From positions 1 through 37,633 of the forward strand of contig JACPPF010000145.1 in NCBI GenBank assembly GCA_016191165.1: a DNA stretch of 37,633 nucleotides. The letters are read 5' to 3'. Made by a program: the position numbers and the translations under genes. Each line of letters begins with the position of its first letter. The stretch's first letter is position 1. The notes under the pieces were generated by a model. It worked only from the letters and a program-made list of their open reading frames with translations, was not told where the DNA came from and ran no database searches. This document shows, one piece after another, positions 1 to 7,845 of this stretch. The DNA is from Planctomycetota bacterium. Its GTDB lineage: Bacteria > Planctomycetota > Planctomycetia > Gemmatales > Gemmataceae.

Positions 1-144
1 AGGCCTCAAGATCGCCAATTCCGCGTCACCGTGGCCATCGCCACCGAAGAAACCGCTACCACGCCAAGCACCGTCGTCTGGCCATTTGTAAAATGGCCCA
101 AGCTGGGGGATCGCCAGCTGACAGTCCGGGAACTGCTGGCATGA
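1..144 (+). CDS. 3' end of an unrecognised protein
   Basis: An open frame runs from the first base to a TGA at 142-144 and gives 47 residues ending in LTVRELLA. It is rich in Thr and Val with a hydrophobic patch around VVWPFVKWPKL. No family can be named from this tail. The other two forward frames give less protein-like sequence over the same bases, but the stretch is short, so the coding call is tentative. The gene's start lies upstream of the window. It runs in the same direction as rfbA, which starts 235 bases later. The gap holds an inverted repeat (261-312) and the rfbA ribosome site. Confidence 0.4.
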   Translation, partial: RPQDRQFRVTVAIATEETATTPSTVVWPFVKWPKLGDRQLTVRELLA

Positions 145-260
145 TTGCGAGTTTTGCCTGTGTTTTGCGGGAGGCGCCTCGCGATGCACGCTCGCCTGTG
201 AGGTGCGGCCAGGCTAGAATAGTGCTTTGTCACAGTTAATAGTTTGGGTTGTACATTGCG

Positions 261-312
261 GAGCCTGAGCGCCAGAGAAGGGTACGGCCAGCGTTCGCGG
301 GCGCTCGGGCTC
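261..312. repeat. imperfect inverted repeat, GAGCCTGAGCGCC family
   Basis: The left arm at 261-274 (GAGCCTGAGCGCCA) pairs with 299-312 (GGGCGCTCGGGCTC) with two mismatches. A better conserved copy of the same element lies at 27940-28004. It occupies most of the gap upstream of rfbA and ends about 50 bases before its ribosome site. Confidence 0.65.
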
Positions 313-379
313 GACCTAACAATTCACCTGTGACCATGCACCAGATGACGTTCTGCCTGACCTACGTCGAGGAAACTTC

Positions 380-1264
380 ATGAAAGGAATTCTCCTGGCC
401 GGCGGCGCGGGCACGCGGCTTGATCCGTTGACGCGCACGGTCAGCAAACAGCTTCTGCCCATCTACGACAAGCCGGTCATTTACTACCCGCTTTCAGTGC
501 TCATGCTGGCGGGCATCCGCGACATTCTCATCATCAGCACGCCGCGCGATGTTCCCGCAATCGAGAGTCTTCTGGGCGACGGCAGCCAGCTTGGCCTGAC
601 TTTTTCGTATCAGGTGCAGCCGACCCCCGGCGGCATCGCTCAGACGTTCTTGATCGGCGCCGACTTCATTGCCGGCGAGCCGGTGTGCCTGATCCTGGGC
701 GACAACCTTTTCTTTGGCCATGAGTTGATGCAGCTTTTGATGGAATCAGCGAAGCTAGTAGAGGGCGCCAGCATTTTCGCCTATCGCGTCAACGATCCAG
801 AGCGCTTCGGCGTCGTGGAGTTTGACAAGGGCCTTCGCGCCTTGCGACTGGAGGAGAAGCCCAAGCAGCCGCGCTCGAACTGGGCGGTCACGGGGCTCTA
901 TTTTTACGACGCGCAAGTCGTTGACATCGCGCGTCAACTCACGCCGTCGGCGCGTGGCGAGCTGGAGATCACCGATGTCAACCTCCGCTACCTCAAGCAG
1001 GGGCAACTCGGCGTGAAAGCGCTGGGCCGCGGGGTCGCGTGGCTGGATAGCGGCACGCACGATTCGCTGCTGTCGGCCTCCGTGTTCGTGCAGACGCTCG
1101 AACAGCGCCAGGGATTGAAGATCGCGTGCATCGAGGAGATTGCGCTACGCAAGGGCTTCATTGACCAGGTGAAGTTTCAACGTCTCACCGAATCGTGTGG
1201 CGACACCGATTACGGCAAATACCTACAACGTGTTCTGCGCGAAATCCAGGATGAACAAGATTAA
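380..1264 (+). CDS. rfbA: glucose-1-phosphate thymidylyltransferase
   Basis: This 294-residue protein makes dTDP-glucose from glucose-1-phosphate and dTTP, the first step towards dTDP-rhamnose and other deoxysugars of surface polysaccharides. It acts in the cytoplasm. The N-terminus carries the nucleotide-binding signature ([18 protein letters not shown], then [17 protein letters not shown]). The metal/sugar site [10 protein letters not shown] is near residue 110, [19 protein letters not shown] near 160-180 and [10 protein letters not shown] near 225. The length matches the family. GAGGAA lies 8 bases before the ATG. The usual partners rfbB, rfbC and rfbD are not in this window; the next gene on the same strand is an unrelated secreted protein after a 414-base gap, so rfbA looks monocistronic here. 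Confidence 0.96.
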   Translation: MKGILLAGGAGTRLDPLTRTVSKQLLPIYDKPVIYYPLSVLMLAGIRDILIISTPRDVPAIESLLGDGSQLGLTFSYQVQPTPGGIAQTFLIGADFIAGEPVCLILGDNLFFGHELMQLLMESAKLVEGASIFAYRVNDPERFGVVEFDKGLRALRLEEKPKQPRSNWAVTGLYFYDAQVVDIARQLTPSARGELEITDVNLRYLKQGQLGVKALGRGVAWLDSGTHDSLLSASVFVQTLEQRQGLKIACIEEIALRKGFIDQVKFQRLTESCGDTDYGKYLQRVLREIQDEQD

Positions 1265-1384
1265 TCGAAAGCCTTCTGGCGTTTTGCTTGGCGGTTTCGC
1301 GGGCCGGACGAAAATCTGAAAACGGCTAAAAATGAGTCATTTGCCTGTTAATGTTCCAAAACTGCGCAACCTGCCAAGCTTTTT

Positions 1385-1466
1385 AGCCACGGAATCACAC
1401 GGAAAAAACACGGAAAACAGCAAGCCTCAATTTTTTTTCCGTGTTTTTCCGTGTGATTCCGTGGCT
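1385..1466. repeat. long inverted repeat, CCACGGAATCACACGG family
   Basis: The arms 1385-1416 and 1435-1466 are nearly perfect reverse complements (AGCCACGGAATCACACGG at both outer ends), differing by one A in an A-run, with an 18-base A/T-rich centre. Each arm repeats the unit CACGGAAAAA, so the RNA would fold into a hairpin of about 32 bp on either strand. It lies in the 414-base gap between rfbA (end 1264) and the DUF1549 gene (start 1679). Nothing else was recognised in that gap except the ribosome site of the second gene. The structure suggests a small non-autonomous mobile or REP-like element; it has no U-tract that would make it a standard terminator. Confidence 0.85.
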
Positions 1467-1678
1467 GATTTTTATCACTGTTTCATCGTTGTTGGACCCG
1501 TGGCCAATTGGATGCCATGATGCTAAACGGTCCGAAAAACCTGAGTTTCAAGTAGACGCGGGGCCGACGCCCTGTTATCCTTTTGTTTGTATTCCCATAG
1601 TGTCGGTCCCGCCGTATTGTTCCCGCCTACCGTGAATTTTTTCCTTTGGTGCTCCTTCTCGAGGGGAGTCCGATTCAG

Positions 1679-3625
1679 ATGACCCGCAAATGGAAAGCCT
1701 GGTCGATCCGTGGCATCGCCGTGCCAATCCTTCTGCTTGGGTCGGCGGTGTTTGCTCAGGCCCAGGAGTCGCTGCTGGAGCGTGACGTTTTGCCCATCCT
1801 GACCAAGCAGTGTCTCGGCTGTCATGGAGGGCTCAGGCAAAAGGGCGGGCTCGACATGCGGACCGTTCCCGCCATGCTCAAAGGCGGCAAGTCGGGGCCG
1901 GCGGTTAAATCTCACGATGCGAATGCGAGTGAATTGTGGAAGCGAATCCAGGCCGACGAGATGCCCCCTGGTGAAAAGAAACTGTCGCCCGCCGAGAAAG
2001 CCCACATCAAGCAATGGATTACGCGCGGATTGCCGACTGTCGCGAAAAGCCAAAAGGATGACGACCCGATTCTGAAGGCCGGGCAGAAGCACACGCCCAA
2101 AGAAGTGGCCGCGGCGATCGATCAGCACTTGAACAAGGCTCTGGCGTCGGCCAGATTGAAGGCGGCGCCGCGCAGTGAGGACGGCGAATTCTTGCGGCGC
2201 GTCTACCTCGACCTGACGGGCCGCGTGCCAACCGCCGAGCAAGCGGTGGCCTTCCTCGACAGCAAGGACCAGGATCGTCGGGCGAAGCTCATTGACACCC
2301 TTTTGGCGACGCCGCGTTTCGGCGAACATCTGGGCCGAACCTGGCGCGACTGGATTTGCCCGCCCGAACTCCCATCCGACGGCAATGGCGGCGCGCAACC
2401 TCACAAGCAAGCGCAGAACCTCGGCAAATGGCTGGGCGAACGCTTTGCCGCCGGCGATTCCTGGGCCAAGATCACGCGCGACATCATCACGGTTGACGGC
2501 CAAATCAACAACAAACCGCAGGTCATCTTCTTCGGCCTCGTCGGTCAAGGTGGCAGGCTCACGGCAGACGGGGCTGCTCGCGCCGTCGGTTCGCTTTTCC
2601 TGGGCGTGCAACTCCAGTGTGCCCAGTGCCATGACGACCCGTATCGCGACTGGTCTCAAAAGGAACACTGGGCCCTTGCCGCCTTCTTTCGCAAGATCAC
2701 CGGCGATTTCAACAAGGTCTCGGAGGGCAAGGCCGGCGGAGCTGCCAAGAACATCACCCAGATCACGATCCCGAACTCGGCGTTCAAAAACGTCGGCACG
2801 ACCGTCAACGCCGCCTTCCTCAAAGGCAAGGTCCTGAGCGTGAAAAAAGACGAAGCCCTGCGTCCGCACCTTGCCGACTGGTTGACCGCGAAGGACAATC
2901 CCTACTTCGCCCGCGCGTTCGCCAATCGCATGTGGTTCTACTTTTTCGCACGCGGGATCGTGAACCCCGTGGACGATTTCCGTGCGTTGAATCCGCCCAC
3001 GCACCCGGGGCTCATGAAACTACTCGCCAATGAATTTGGCGCGGCGGACTTCGATGTGAAGCATCTGATTCGCTGCATCTGCAATTCCGACGCGTACCAG
3101 CGCACGAGCCGCGTGCAAGGCAAGTTCAACGAGCACGACCTGGCCGCGCTGACGATGGCGTTCGGCCGCATGCCGCTGCGCGTGATGACGGCCGACGTCC
3201 TCTTCGATTCGCTCAAGCTGGCGTACGGCGACCCAGGTTTGGACCTGCGCGCGATCGAGTCCAAGGGCAGCAGCACTGCGGGAATGAGCGCGCCGGTCGC
3301 GGATGCCTACCTCGAATTCTTGCGCCGCTTCGGCACGAACAAGGAAGATGCCACCGATTTCACGCACGGCATCCCGCAAATGTTGACGATGATCAACCAT
3401 CCGCGCCTGCTGGCCGGCAGCAGGGCCCTCGACAGCCATCGCAAGAGGAAACCGGCGCCAACATCAGCGCAGACGGTGGAATGGCTGTACCTGTCCACGC
3501 TCTCGCGCCGGCCGACGAGTGAAGAACACGCCGAGGCCGCCCGCTATTTGGCACAGACGAAAGAATCGTACATCGGCGTCCTGTGGATGCTTGTGAATCG
3601 GAGTGAATACTTGCTCGTTCGTTGA
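1679..3625 (+). CDS. DUF1549/DUF1553 protein with cytochrome-type N-terminal domain
   Basis: This 648-residue exported protein has the classic planctomycete layout. A signal peptide (residues 1-28, hydrophobic GIAVPILLLGSAVFAQAQ) is followed by a cytochrome-c-like domain with the haem motif CLGCH at 45-49. DUF1549 covers roughly 145-340 and has a second motif CAQCH at 314-318. DUF1553 covers roughly 390-640 and has the typical NPYFARAFANRMW. The biochemical role of the family is not established; haem binding is inferred from the CxxCH motifs. An in-frame TTG exists at 1646, but ATG 1679 was chosen because GAGGGGAG precedes it and it places the signal peptide at the N-terminus. The DUF1501 gene follows after an inverted repeat, the usual pairing in planctomycetes. 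Confidence 0.93.
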   Translation: MTRKWKAWSIRGIAVPILLLGSAVFAQAQESLLERDVLPILTKQCLGCHGGLRQKGGLDMRTVPAMLKGGKSGPAVKSHDANASELWKRIQADEMPPGEKKLSPAEKAHIKQWITRGLPTVAKSQKDDDPILKAGQKHTPKEVAAAIDQHLNKALASARLKAAPRSEDGEFLRRVYLDLTGRVPTAEQAVAFLDSKDQDRRAKLIDTLLATPRFGEHLGRTWRDWICPPELPSDGNGGAQPHKQAQNLGKWLGERFAAGDSWAKITRDIITVDGQINNKPQVIFFGLVGQGGRLTADGAARAVGSLFLGVQLQCAQCHDDPYRDWSQKEHWALAAFFRKITGDFNKVSEGKAGGAAKNITQITIPNSAFKNVGTTVNAAFLKGKVLSVKKDEALRPHLADWLTAKDNPYFARAFANRMWFYFFARGIVNPVDDFRALNPPTHPGLMKLLANEFGAADFDVKHLIRCICNSDAYQRTSRVQGKFNEHDLAALTMAFGRMPLRVMTADVLFDSLKLAYGDPGLDLRAIESKGSSTAGMSAPVADAYLEFLRRFGTNKEDATDFTHGIPQMLTMINHPRLLAGSRALDSHRKRKPAPTSAQTVEWLYLSTLSRRPTSEEHAEAARYLAQTKESYIGVLWMLVNRSEYLLVR

Positions 3626-3630
3626 ATAAA

Positions 3631-3710
3631 AAGCCCCACCATGAGCGCAGCGAATGGCGGGGATATTGCAGCGTACACCCCCACCAATCGCTGCGCTCAT
3701 GGTGGGGCTT
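3631..3710. repeat. perfect 23-bp inverted repeat between DUF1549 and DUF1501 genes
   Basis: 3631-3653 (AAGCCCCACCATGAGCGCAG and three more bases) is the exact reverse complement of 3688-3710, with a 34-base centre. It starts 5 bases after the upstream stop and ends 11 bases before the downstream ATG, so it fills the gap between two genes that normally work together. The core TGAGCGCAGCGAA recurs at 29948-29960. It could slow transcription or protect the 3' end of the upstream message, but no T-run follows it. Confidence 0.85.
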
Positions 3711-3721
3711 GAGTACATCCC

Positions 3722-4999
3722 ATGTTCCAGCACAACCCGCCCCTCTCACGTCGCGACTTCGCCAGACTCTCCGCGGCCGGCGTTCTTTCGAGCGTCACGG
3801 TGCCGTGGTTTGAAACGCTTGCCCAGGCGGCAGCGATTCGTCGGCCACGCGGGAAATCGTGTATCCTTCTGTGGATGGACGGCGGCCCCAGCCAGCAGCA
3901 CACGTTCGACCCGAAACCCAACGGCGAGTTTCGGGCCGCCCCATCGTCGGTGCCAGGCATTCGCATTGTGGAGCAACTGCCCCAGCTGTCGCAGTGCATG
4001 AACGACATGGCCATACTTCGGTCCATGCAAACGCAGATCAACGACCACTACGACGCCAAGTATTTCCTGCACACCGGCTTTCGCCGCGTCACCGGCTTTG
4101 AGCATCCCGCCATCGGCTGTATCGCGTCGCACCAGCTCGGCCCGGTGAACGACGACATGCCGGGATTCGTCACGATTGACGCCGGCTACGATATCCGCAA
4201 CGACGGCGGCCGACTCTATCGCTCTGTTCCCGCCTACCTCGGGCCGCAGCATTCGCCGCTGGCAGTCAACGATCCGGGCCGCGGACTGGAGAACCTTCGC
4301 CAACCCGACAGTGACCTTGACGCCCGGCTAACCATGCTGGCCGGAAGCGAACGGCGCTTCGCTCAAGATTACCCGTCGCCCGCGGTCAGCGCCAGGCAGG
4401 CCGCCTTTAACCGCGCGGTGCGCCTGATGCAATCGCGGCGATCGCGGGCGTTCAACCTCGACGACGAATCCGCCAGCATGCGCGAAGCCTACGGCTCTCA
4501 CCGGTTCGGCCAATCATGCCTGCTCGCGCGGCGCCTGATCGAGTCCGGCGTCTCGTTCGTCGAAGTCTTCCATCGCGGCTGGGACGATCACAATGGCGCC
4601 GCTCGCAACATGATCCTGCGCGCCCCCTGGCTCGATCGCGCCATGGCCACACTGATCCGCGATCTCAAACAGCGCGGCATGCTCGATGACACGCTCATCG
4701 TCTGGATGGGCGAATTTGGCCGCACACCGGGCGACGGCAATGGCCATTTCTCCAACGCCTGGTCCACCATGTGGGCGGGCGGCGGCATCAACACCGGGCA
4801 GGTCATCGGACGCACCAGCGACACAGGCCGAAACCCCGGCGGAACCGTGACGCAGCGGCCCATCTCGCCGCCGGACTACATCGCGACCCTATGCCTCGCG
4901 CTCGGCATCGACATCCACCAGAACTTCCAGGCCCCCGGCCAGCGCCCGATGCCCGTCGCCGACCACGCCGCTCAGCCAATCCGGGAGTTGTTGCGATGA
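3722..4999 (+). CDS. DUF1501 Tat-exported protein
   Basis: A 425-residue DUF1501 protein, a sulfatase/phosphatase-fold family of unknown substrate abundant in planctomycetes. The N-terminus carries a twin-arginine signal (SRRDFARLSAAGV, arginines 10 and 11), so export as a folded protein through Tat is expected. Family landmarks are CILLWMDGGPSQQHTFDPKP near 50-65, the HDHNGAA-like segment (WDDHNGAARN) near 285 and VWMGEFGRTPGDGNGHFSNAW near 330-350. It follows the DUF1549/1553 gene, the arrangement expected for the pair. Its TGA overlaps the ATG of the LRR gene (ATGA), which implies translational coupling. No strong Shine-Dalgarno is visible because the repeat arm runs to within 11 bases of the start. 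Confidence 0.93.
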   Translation: MFQHNPPLSRRDFARLSAAGVLSSVTVPWFETLAQAAAIRRPRGKSCILLWMDGGPSQQHTFDPKPNGEFRAAPSSVPGIRIVEQLPQLSQCMNDMAILRSMQTQINDHYDAKYFLHTGFRRVTGFEHPAIGCIASHQLGPVNDDMPGFVTIDAGYDIRNDGGRLYRSVPAYLGPQHSPLAVNDPGRGLENLRQPDSDLDARLTMLAGSERRFAQDYPSPAVSARQAAFNRAVRLMQSRRSRAFNLDDESASMREAYGSHRFGQSCLLARRLIESGVSFVEVFHRGWDDHNGAARNMILRAPWLDRAMATLIRDLKQRGMLDDTLIVWMGEFGRTPGDGNGHFSNAWSTMWAGGGINTGQVIGRTSDTGRNPGGTVTQRPISPPDYIATLCLALGIDIHQNFQAPGQRPMPVADHAAQPIRELLR

Positions 5000-6171
5000 T
5001 TGATCTCACGCAAGGGCGCAAAAGCGTAAAACGAGGTAGCTCGAAATTTTGTCTTCGCGCCTTGGCGCCGTGGCGTGAGATTGTTTTTCTCCTGGTGGCC
5101 GCGACCCTGTCCACGAGCGTTCATGCACAGACCAAGGATGCCCCGCCGTACAAACCTGCGTTGAATGGGGATGACGCAGTGAAGCGCATCGCGGAACTCG
5201 GCGGCGCCGTGCGCCGTGTCGCGCTTAAGGGCGAGACGCTGGAGGTCGATTTCCGCAATAGCAGCGTCGCCGATGTTCACCTGCAACATCTGCTCCACCT
5301 CAAGATGGTGACGATCGTCCGGTTGCGCGAAACGCGCATCACCGACGCCGGCCTCGCTCATCTCGGCAAAATCGCCTCGCTCCAACGCCTGGACCTGGAA
5401 AAAACGGCGATCACGGATGCGGGCTTGCAGCACCTGATTGGCCTGAAGAACCTCGATTATCTCAACCTTTTCGGCACCAACGTCAGCGACACCGGACTGG
5501 ACCGCCTCAAGACACTTTCCTCGCTTCGATCGCTTTTCGTTTTCCAGACCAAGGTGTCCGCCGCGGGGATTGCCAAATTGCAAAAGGCGATCCCCGGCCT
5601 GCAAGTCGTCCCCGATCCGGTTCAAGATCGCGCCCGGGCCGAGGCGGCCTGGAAGATCGCCAAGTCGGCTCTCGACGACGCCGAGCGCAGACTCGCTATC
5701 GCCAGGGCTGAAGCGGACACCCTGGCCCCCAGGGCCGCTCAACTCAAAAAGGAACTGGAAGTGGCCACCAAAGAAACCAGTGCCGCCAAAAAGAAGTTCG
5801 ACGAGGAGCAGAAGAAAGCCGACGTTGCCAACCGCGAAGCGCTCAAGTTGAAAACGCAAGCGGCTCTTGCCGCGAAAAAATCCCAAAGCGCTCCCGCCGA
5901 CCTTGGCCTCAAGAAACAAGCCGATGAGATGCGCCTCAGCGCGGGCGCGGCAACTCAGCGCGCACGGGGACTGAGGAAAATATCCGACGCAAATCAACGG
6001 GCGTTCCAGGCGGCGAAAGCCCGTAGCGATGCGCTCCGTAAGCAATCCACTCAAGCCGGCAGCGCCAGGCAAAAGGCCGACGAGGCCCAGAAGCACCTGG
6101 AAGATTACCGCACACTTGAGAAAGACGCCCGCAAGAGACTGAATGAAGCTCAAATCGCGGCGCCAAAGTAG
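4996..6171 (+). CDS. exported leucine-rich-repeat protein with C-terminal coiled coil
   Basis: A 391-residue protein. The start is ATG 4996, overlapping the DUF1501 stop as ATGA, with GGGAG 8 bases upstream. A hydrophobic stretch (IVFLLVAATLSTSVHAQ, about 30-46) looks like a signal peptide but sits behind an unusually long basic n-region derived from a dispersed repeat (5003-5081). Residues about 80-215 hold about five LRRs of the planctomycete type, with units such as ITDAGLAHLGKIASLQRLDL and VSDTGLDRLKTLSSLRSLFV. Residues about 215-390 are Ala/Lys/Glu-rich with heptad character, predicted to form a long coiled coil. Function is unknown; LRR and coiled coil suggest protein binding in the periplasm together with the DUF1549/DUF1501 pair. 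Confidence 0.88.
   Translation: MIDLTQGRKSVKRGSSKFCLRALAPWREIVFLLVAATLSTSVHAQTKDAPPYKPALNGDDAVKRIAELGGAVRRVALKGETLEVDFRNSSVADVHLQHLLHLKMVTIVRLRETRITDAGLAHLGKIASLQRLDLEKTAITDAGLQHLIGLKNLDYLNLFGTNVSDTGLDRLKTLSSLRSLFVFQTKVSAAGIAKLQKAIPGLQVVPDPVQDRARAEAAWKIAKSALDDAERRLAIARAEADTLAPRAAQLKKELEVATKETSAAKKKFDEEQKKADVANREALKLKTQAALAAKKSQSAPADLGLKKQADEMRLSAGAATQRARGLRKISDANQRAFQAAKARSDALRKQSTQAGSARQKADEAQKHLEDYRTLEKDARKRLNEAQIAAPK
5003..5081. repeat. inverted-repeat element inside the 5' coding region of the LRR gene
   Basis: The ends ATCTCACGC (5003-5011) and GCGTGAGAT (5073-5081) are exact reverse complements, and the arms stay similar inwards (GGCGC, then GCG) over about 25 bases with purine mismatches. 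It belongs to the same family as 33268-33400, built from units like GACGCAAAG. It encodes roughly residues 3-29 of the LRR protein without breaking the frame. Confidence 0.75.
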
Positions 6172-6188
6172 ATCGTGCCCGGCCGGAA

Positions 6189-6250
6189 GTAGGTCAGGCT
6201 TTCCAGCCTGACAGTCACGCAAGAAAGTCGGGCCAGAAAGCCCGACCTAC
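6189..6250. repeat. GTAGGTCAGGCTTTCC inverted repeat, copy 1
   Basis: The left arm 6189-6212 reads GTAGGTCAGGCTTTCCAGCC followed by TGAC. The right arm 6227-6250 is a diverged reverse complement ending GCCCGACCTAC. The left arm alone can also fold (GTCAGGCT-TTCC-AGCCTGAC). It lies between the LRR gene and the M81 peptidase gene, directly after the former's stop. Two more copies are at 15115-15176 and 29317-29379. Confidence 0.9.
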
Positions 6251-6297
6251 GCTGCCGTCGCACGGCAAGGCGGAGGTTTCGTCCCAAGGGTAGGCTC

Positions 6298-7767
6298 ATG
6301 CGCGTCGGCATCATCGCGTTGCTACAGGAATCAAACACCTTCATCGCTGGCGCGACGACGTTCGCCCACTTCGAGGCCGACATGCTGCTCGAAGGCGAAC
6401 CGGTGCGGGCGCGCTTCGACGGCGCGCATCACGAGGTCGGCGGTTTCTTCGCCGGTTTAGCCGAGGAGAAGATCGACGCCGTGCCGATCTTCGCCGCACG
6501 CGCCTTGCCCTATGGAATCGTGGAAGCGGCAGCTTTCGACGCGCTCCTTACGCGGATGAGCGTGGCCATCGATCGCGCTGGTGCGTTCGACGGGTTGCTT
6601 GTCGCCCCCCATGGCGCCACGGTTGCCGCCAACTATCCCGATGCCGACGGCGAGTGGTTGACCCGCCTTCGCCAGCGTTTTGGCCGGGCGATGCCGATCA
6701 TCGGCACGCTCGATCTGCACGCCAATGTCTCGCCGAAAATGGTCGCCGCGTGTGACGCCCTGATCGGGTATCGCACGAACCCGCATTTAGACCAGCGTGC
6801 CCGCGGCATCGACGCGGCGAAGTTGATGGCGCGCACCCTGCGCGGCGAGGTCAAGCCGACGATGGCCGCTGCCTTTCCGCCCCTCGCGGTCAACATCGAA
6901 CGGCAACTTTCCAGCGAGCCGCCCTGCAAAACGCTTTACGATTACGCCGATGCCATGCACCAGGAGCCGGGCGTGCTGTCGAACAGTGTGATCCTCGGAT
7001 TTCCCTATGCCGACGTTGCCGAGATGGGCTCCTCCGCGATTGTCGTCACGGACAATGACTTCGCGAAGGCGGAGGCGTTGGTCACCGACTTGCAAAAATT
7101 CTGGTGGGACCGCCGCGAAGAATTCGCGGGCAAGATGCTCACGATCGAACAAGCACTCGAACAGGCCAGCAAGCTCGAAGGTCCGATCACGCTTCTTGAC
7201 ATGGGCGACAACGCCGGCGGCGGCTCGCCCGCGGATGGGACCGAACTTTTGTTCGCGCTCCACAATCGCCCCGACTTGTTGCCTGCGTTCGTTTGCCTTT
7301 ACGATCCCGAAGCGGTCCAGCAGGCAAAGAACGTTGGCGTCGGCGCGAGCGTGCGCCTGCGCGTTGGCGGCAAAACCGATGATCAGCACGGCAAGCCGTT
7401 CGAGGCCGATTTCGTCGTGAAAGGTCTGTACGAAGGCAAATTCCAGGAAACCCAGCCACGTCACGGCGGATTTCTCAACTTCGATCAAGGGCCGACCGCC
7501 GTCGTCGAGACGCCACACGGCCTGTCCATCATGCTGACCACCAAGCGCATGGTCCCCTTCAGCATCAAGCAACTGACGAGCTGCGGCCTCGATCCGAGCA
7601 GCTTCCGTATCCTGGTCGCCAAGGGGGTACACGCTCCGGTGGCGGCTTATGCGCCTGTCTCCAAACACCTGATCCGCGTCGATACGCCCGGTTGCACCTC
7701 GGCGGATTTGGCGCGTTTGACGTATCACCATCGCCGGCGGCCGATGTTTCCGTTTGAACGTGAATAA
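6298..7767 (+). CDS. M81 family metallopeptidase, MlrC-like
   Basis: A 489-residue protein of the family named after MlrC, which in sphingomonads hydrolyses linearised microcystin. In other bacteria the substrate is unknown, so a specific reaction should not be assumed. The N-terminal half shows the family pattern: VGIIALLQESNTFIAGATTF at 3-22, HHEVGGFFAGL near 45, APHGATVA near 103, GTLDLHANVSP near 138 and IGYRTNPHLDQRARG near 160. The C-terminal domain carries LLDMGDNAGGGSPADGT near 300. His and Asp in HANVSP and DMGDN are probable zinc ligands. No signal peptide is seen, so it is probably cytoplasmic. AAGGGTAGG precedes the ATG by 5 bases. It converges on the M32 carboxypeptidase across a perfect inverted repeat. 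Confidence 0.93.
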   Translation: MRVGIIALLQESNTFIAGATTFAHFEADMLLEGEPVRARFDGAHHEVGGFFAGLAEEKIDAVPIFAARALPYGIVEAAAFDALLTRMSVAIDRAGAFDGLLVAPHGATVAANYPDADGEWLTRLRQRFGRAMPIIGTLDLHANVSPKMVAACDALIGYRTNPHLDQRARGIDAAKLMARTLRGEVKPTMAAAFPPLAVNIERQLSSEPPCKTLYDYADAMHQEPGVLSNSVILGFPYADVAEMGSSAIVVTDNDFAKAEALVTDLQKFWWDRREEFAGKMLTIEQALEQASKLEGPITLLDMGDNAGGGSPADGTELLFALHNRPDLLPAFVCLYDPEAVQQAKNVGVGASVRLRVGGKTDDQHGKPFEADFVVKGLYEGKFQETQPRHGGFLNFDQGPTAVVETPHGLSIMLTTKRMVPFSIKQLTSCGLDPSSFRILVAKGVHAPVAAYAPVSKHLIRVDTPGCTSADLARLTYHHRRRPMFPFERE

Positions 7768-7842
7768 ACCAGCCCGGAGCGCAAGCGACGGGGTAGGGGT
7801 TGCTTGCCGCCGCATACCCCGTCGCTTGCGCTCCGGGCTGGT
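7768..7842. repeat. perfect 28-bp inverted repeat between convergent genes
   Basis: 7768-7795 (starting ACCAGCCCGGAGCGCAAGCG) is the exact reverse complement of 7815-7842, with a 19-base loop. It begins at the stop codon of the M81 gene and ends 4 bases before the stop of the convergent M32 gene, so either message would end in the same very stable hairpin. There is no T-run on either side. It may act as a two-way transcription barrier or be a mobile repeat tolerated between convergent ends. Confidence 0.88.
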
Positions 7843-7845
7843 CAA

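Noticed and set aside
1523-3004. 493-codon open frame on the minus strand under the DUF1549 gene
   Set aside because: Antisense shadow of a high-GC gene: Arg/Gly/Val-rich with no domain, while the + strand frame has haem motifs and a signal peptide.
4972-6222. Long minus-strand open frame under the LRR gene
   Set aside because: The + strand frame has regular LRR units and a coupled start; the antisense product has no recognisable features.
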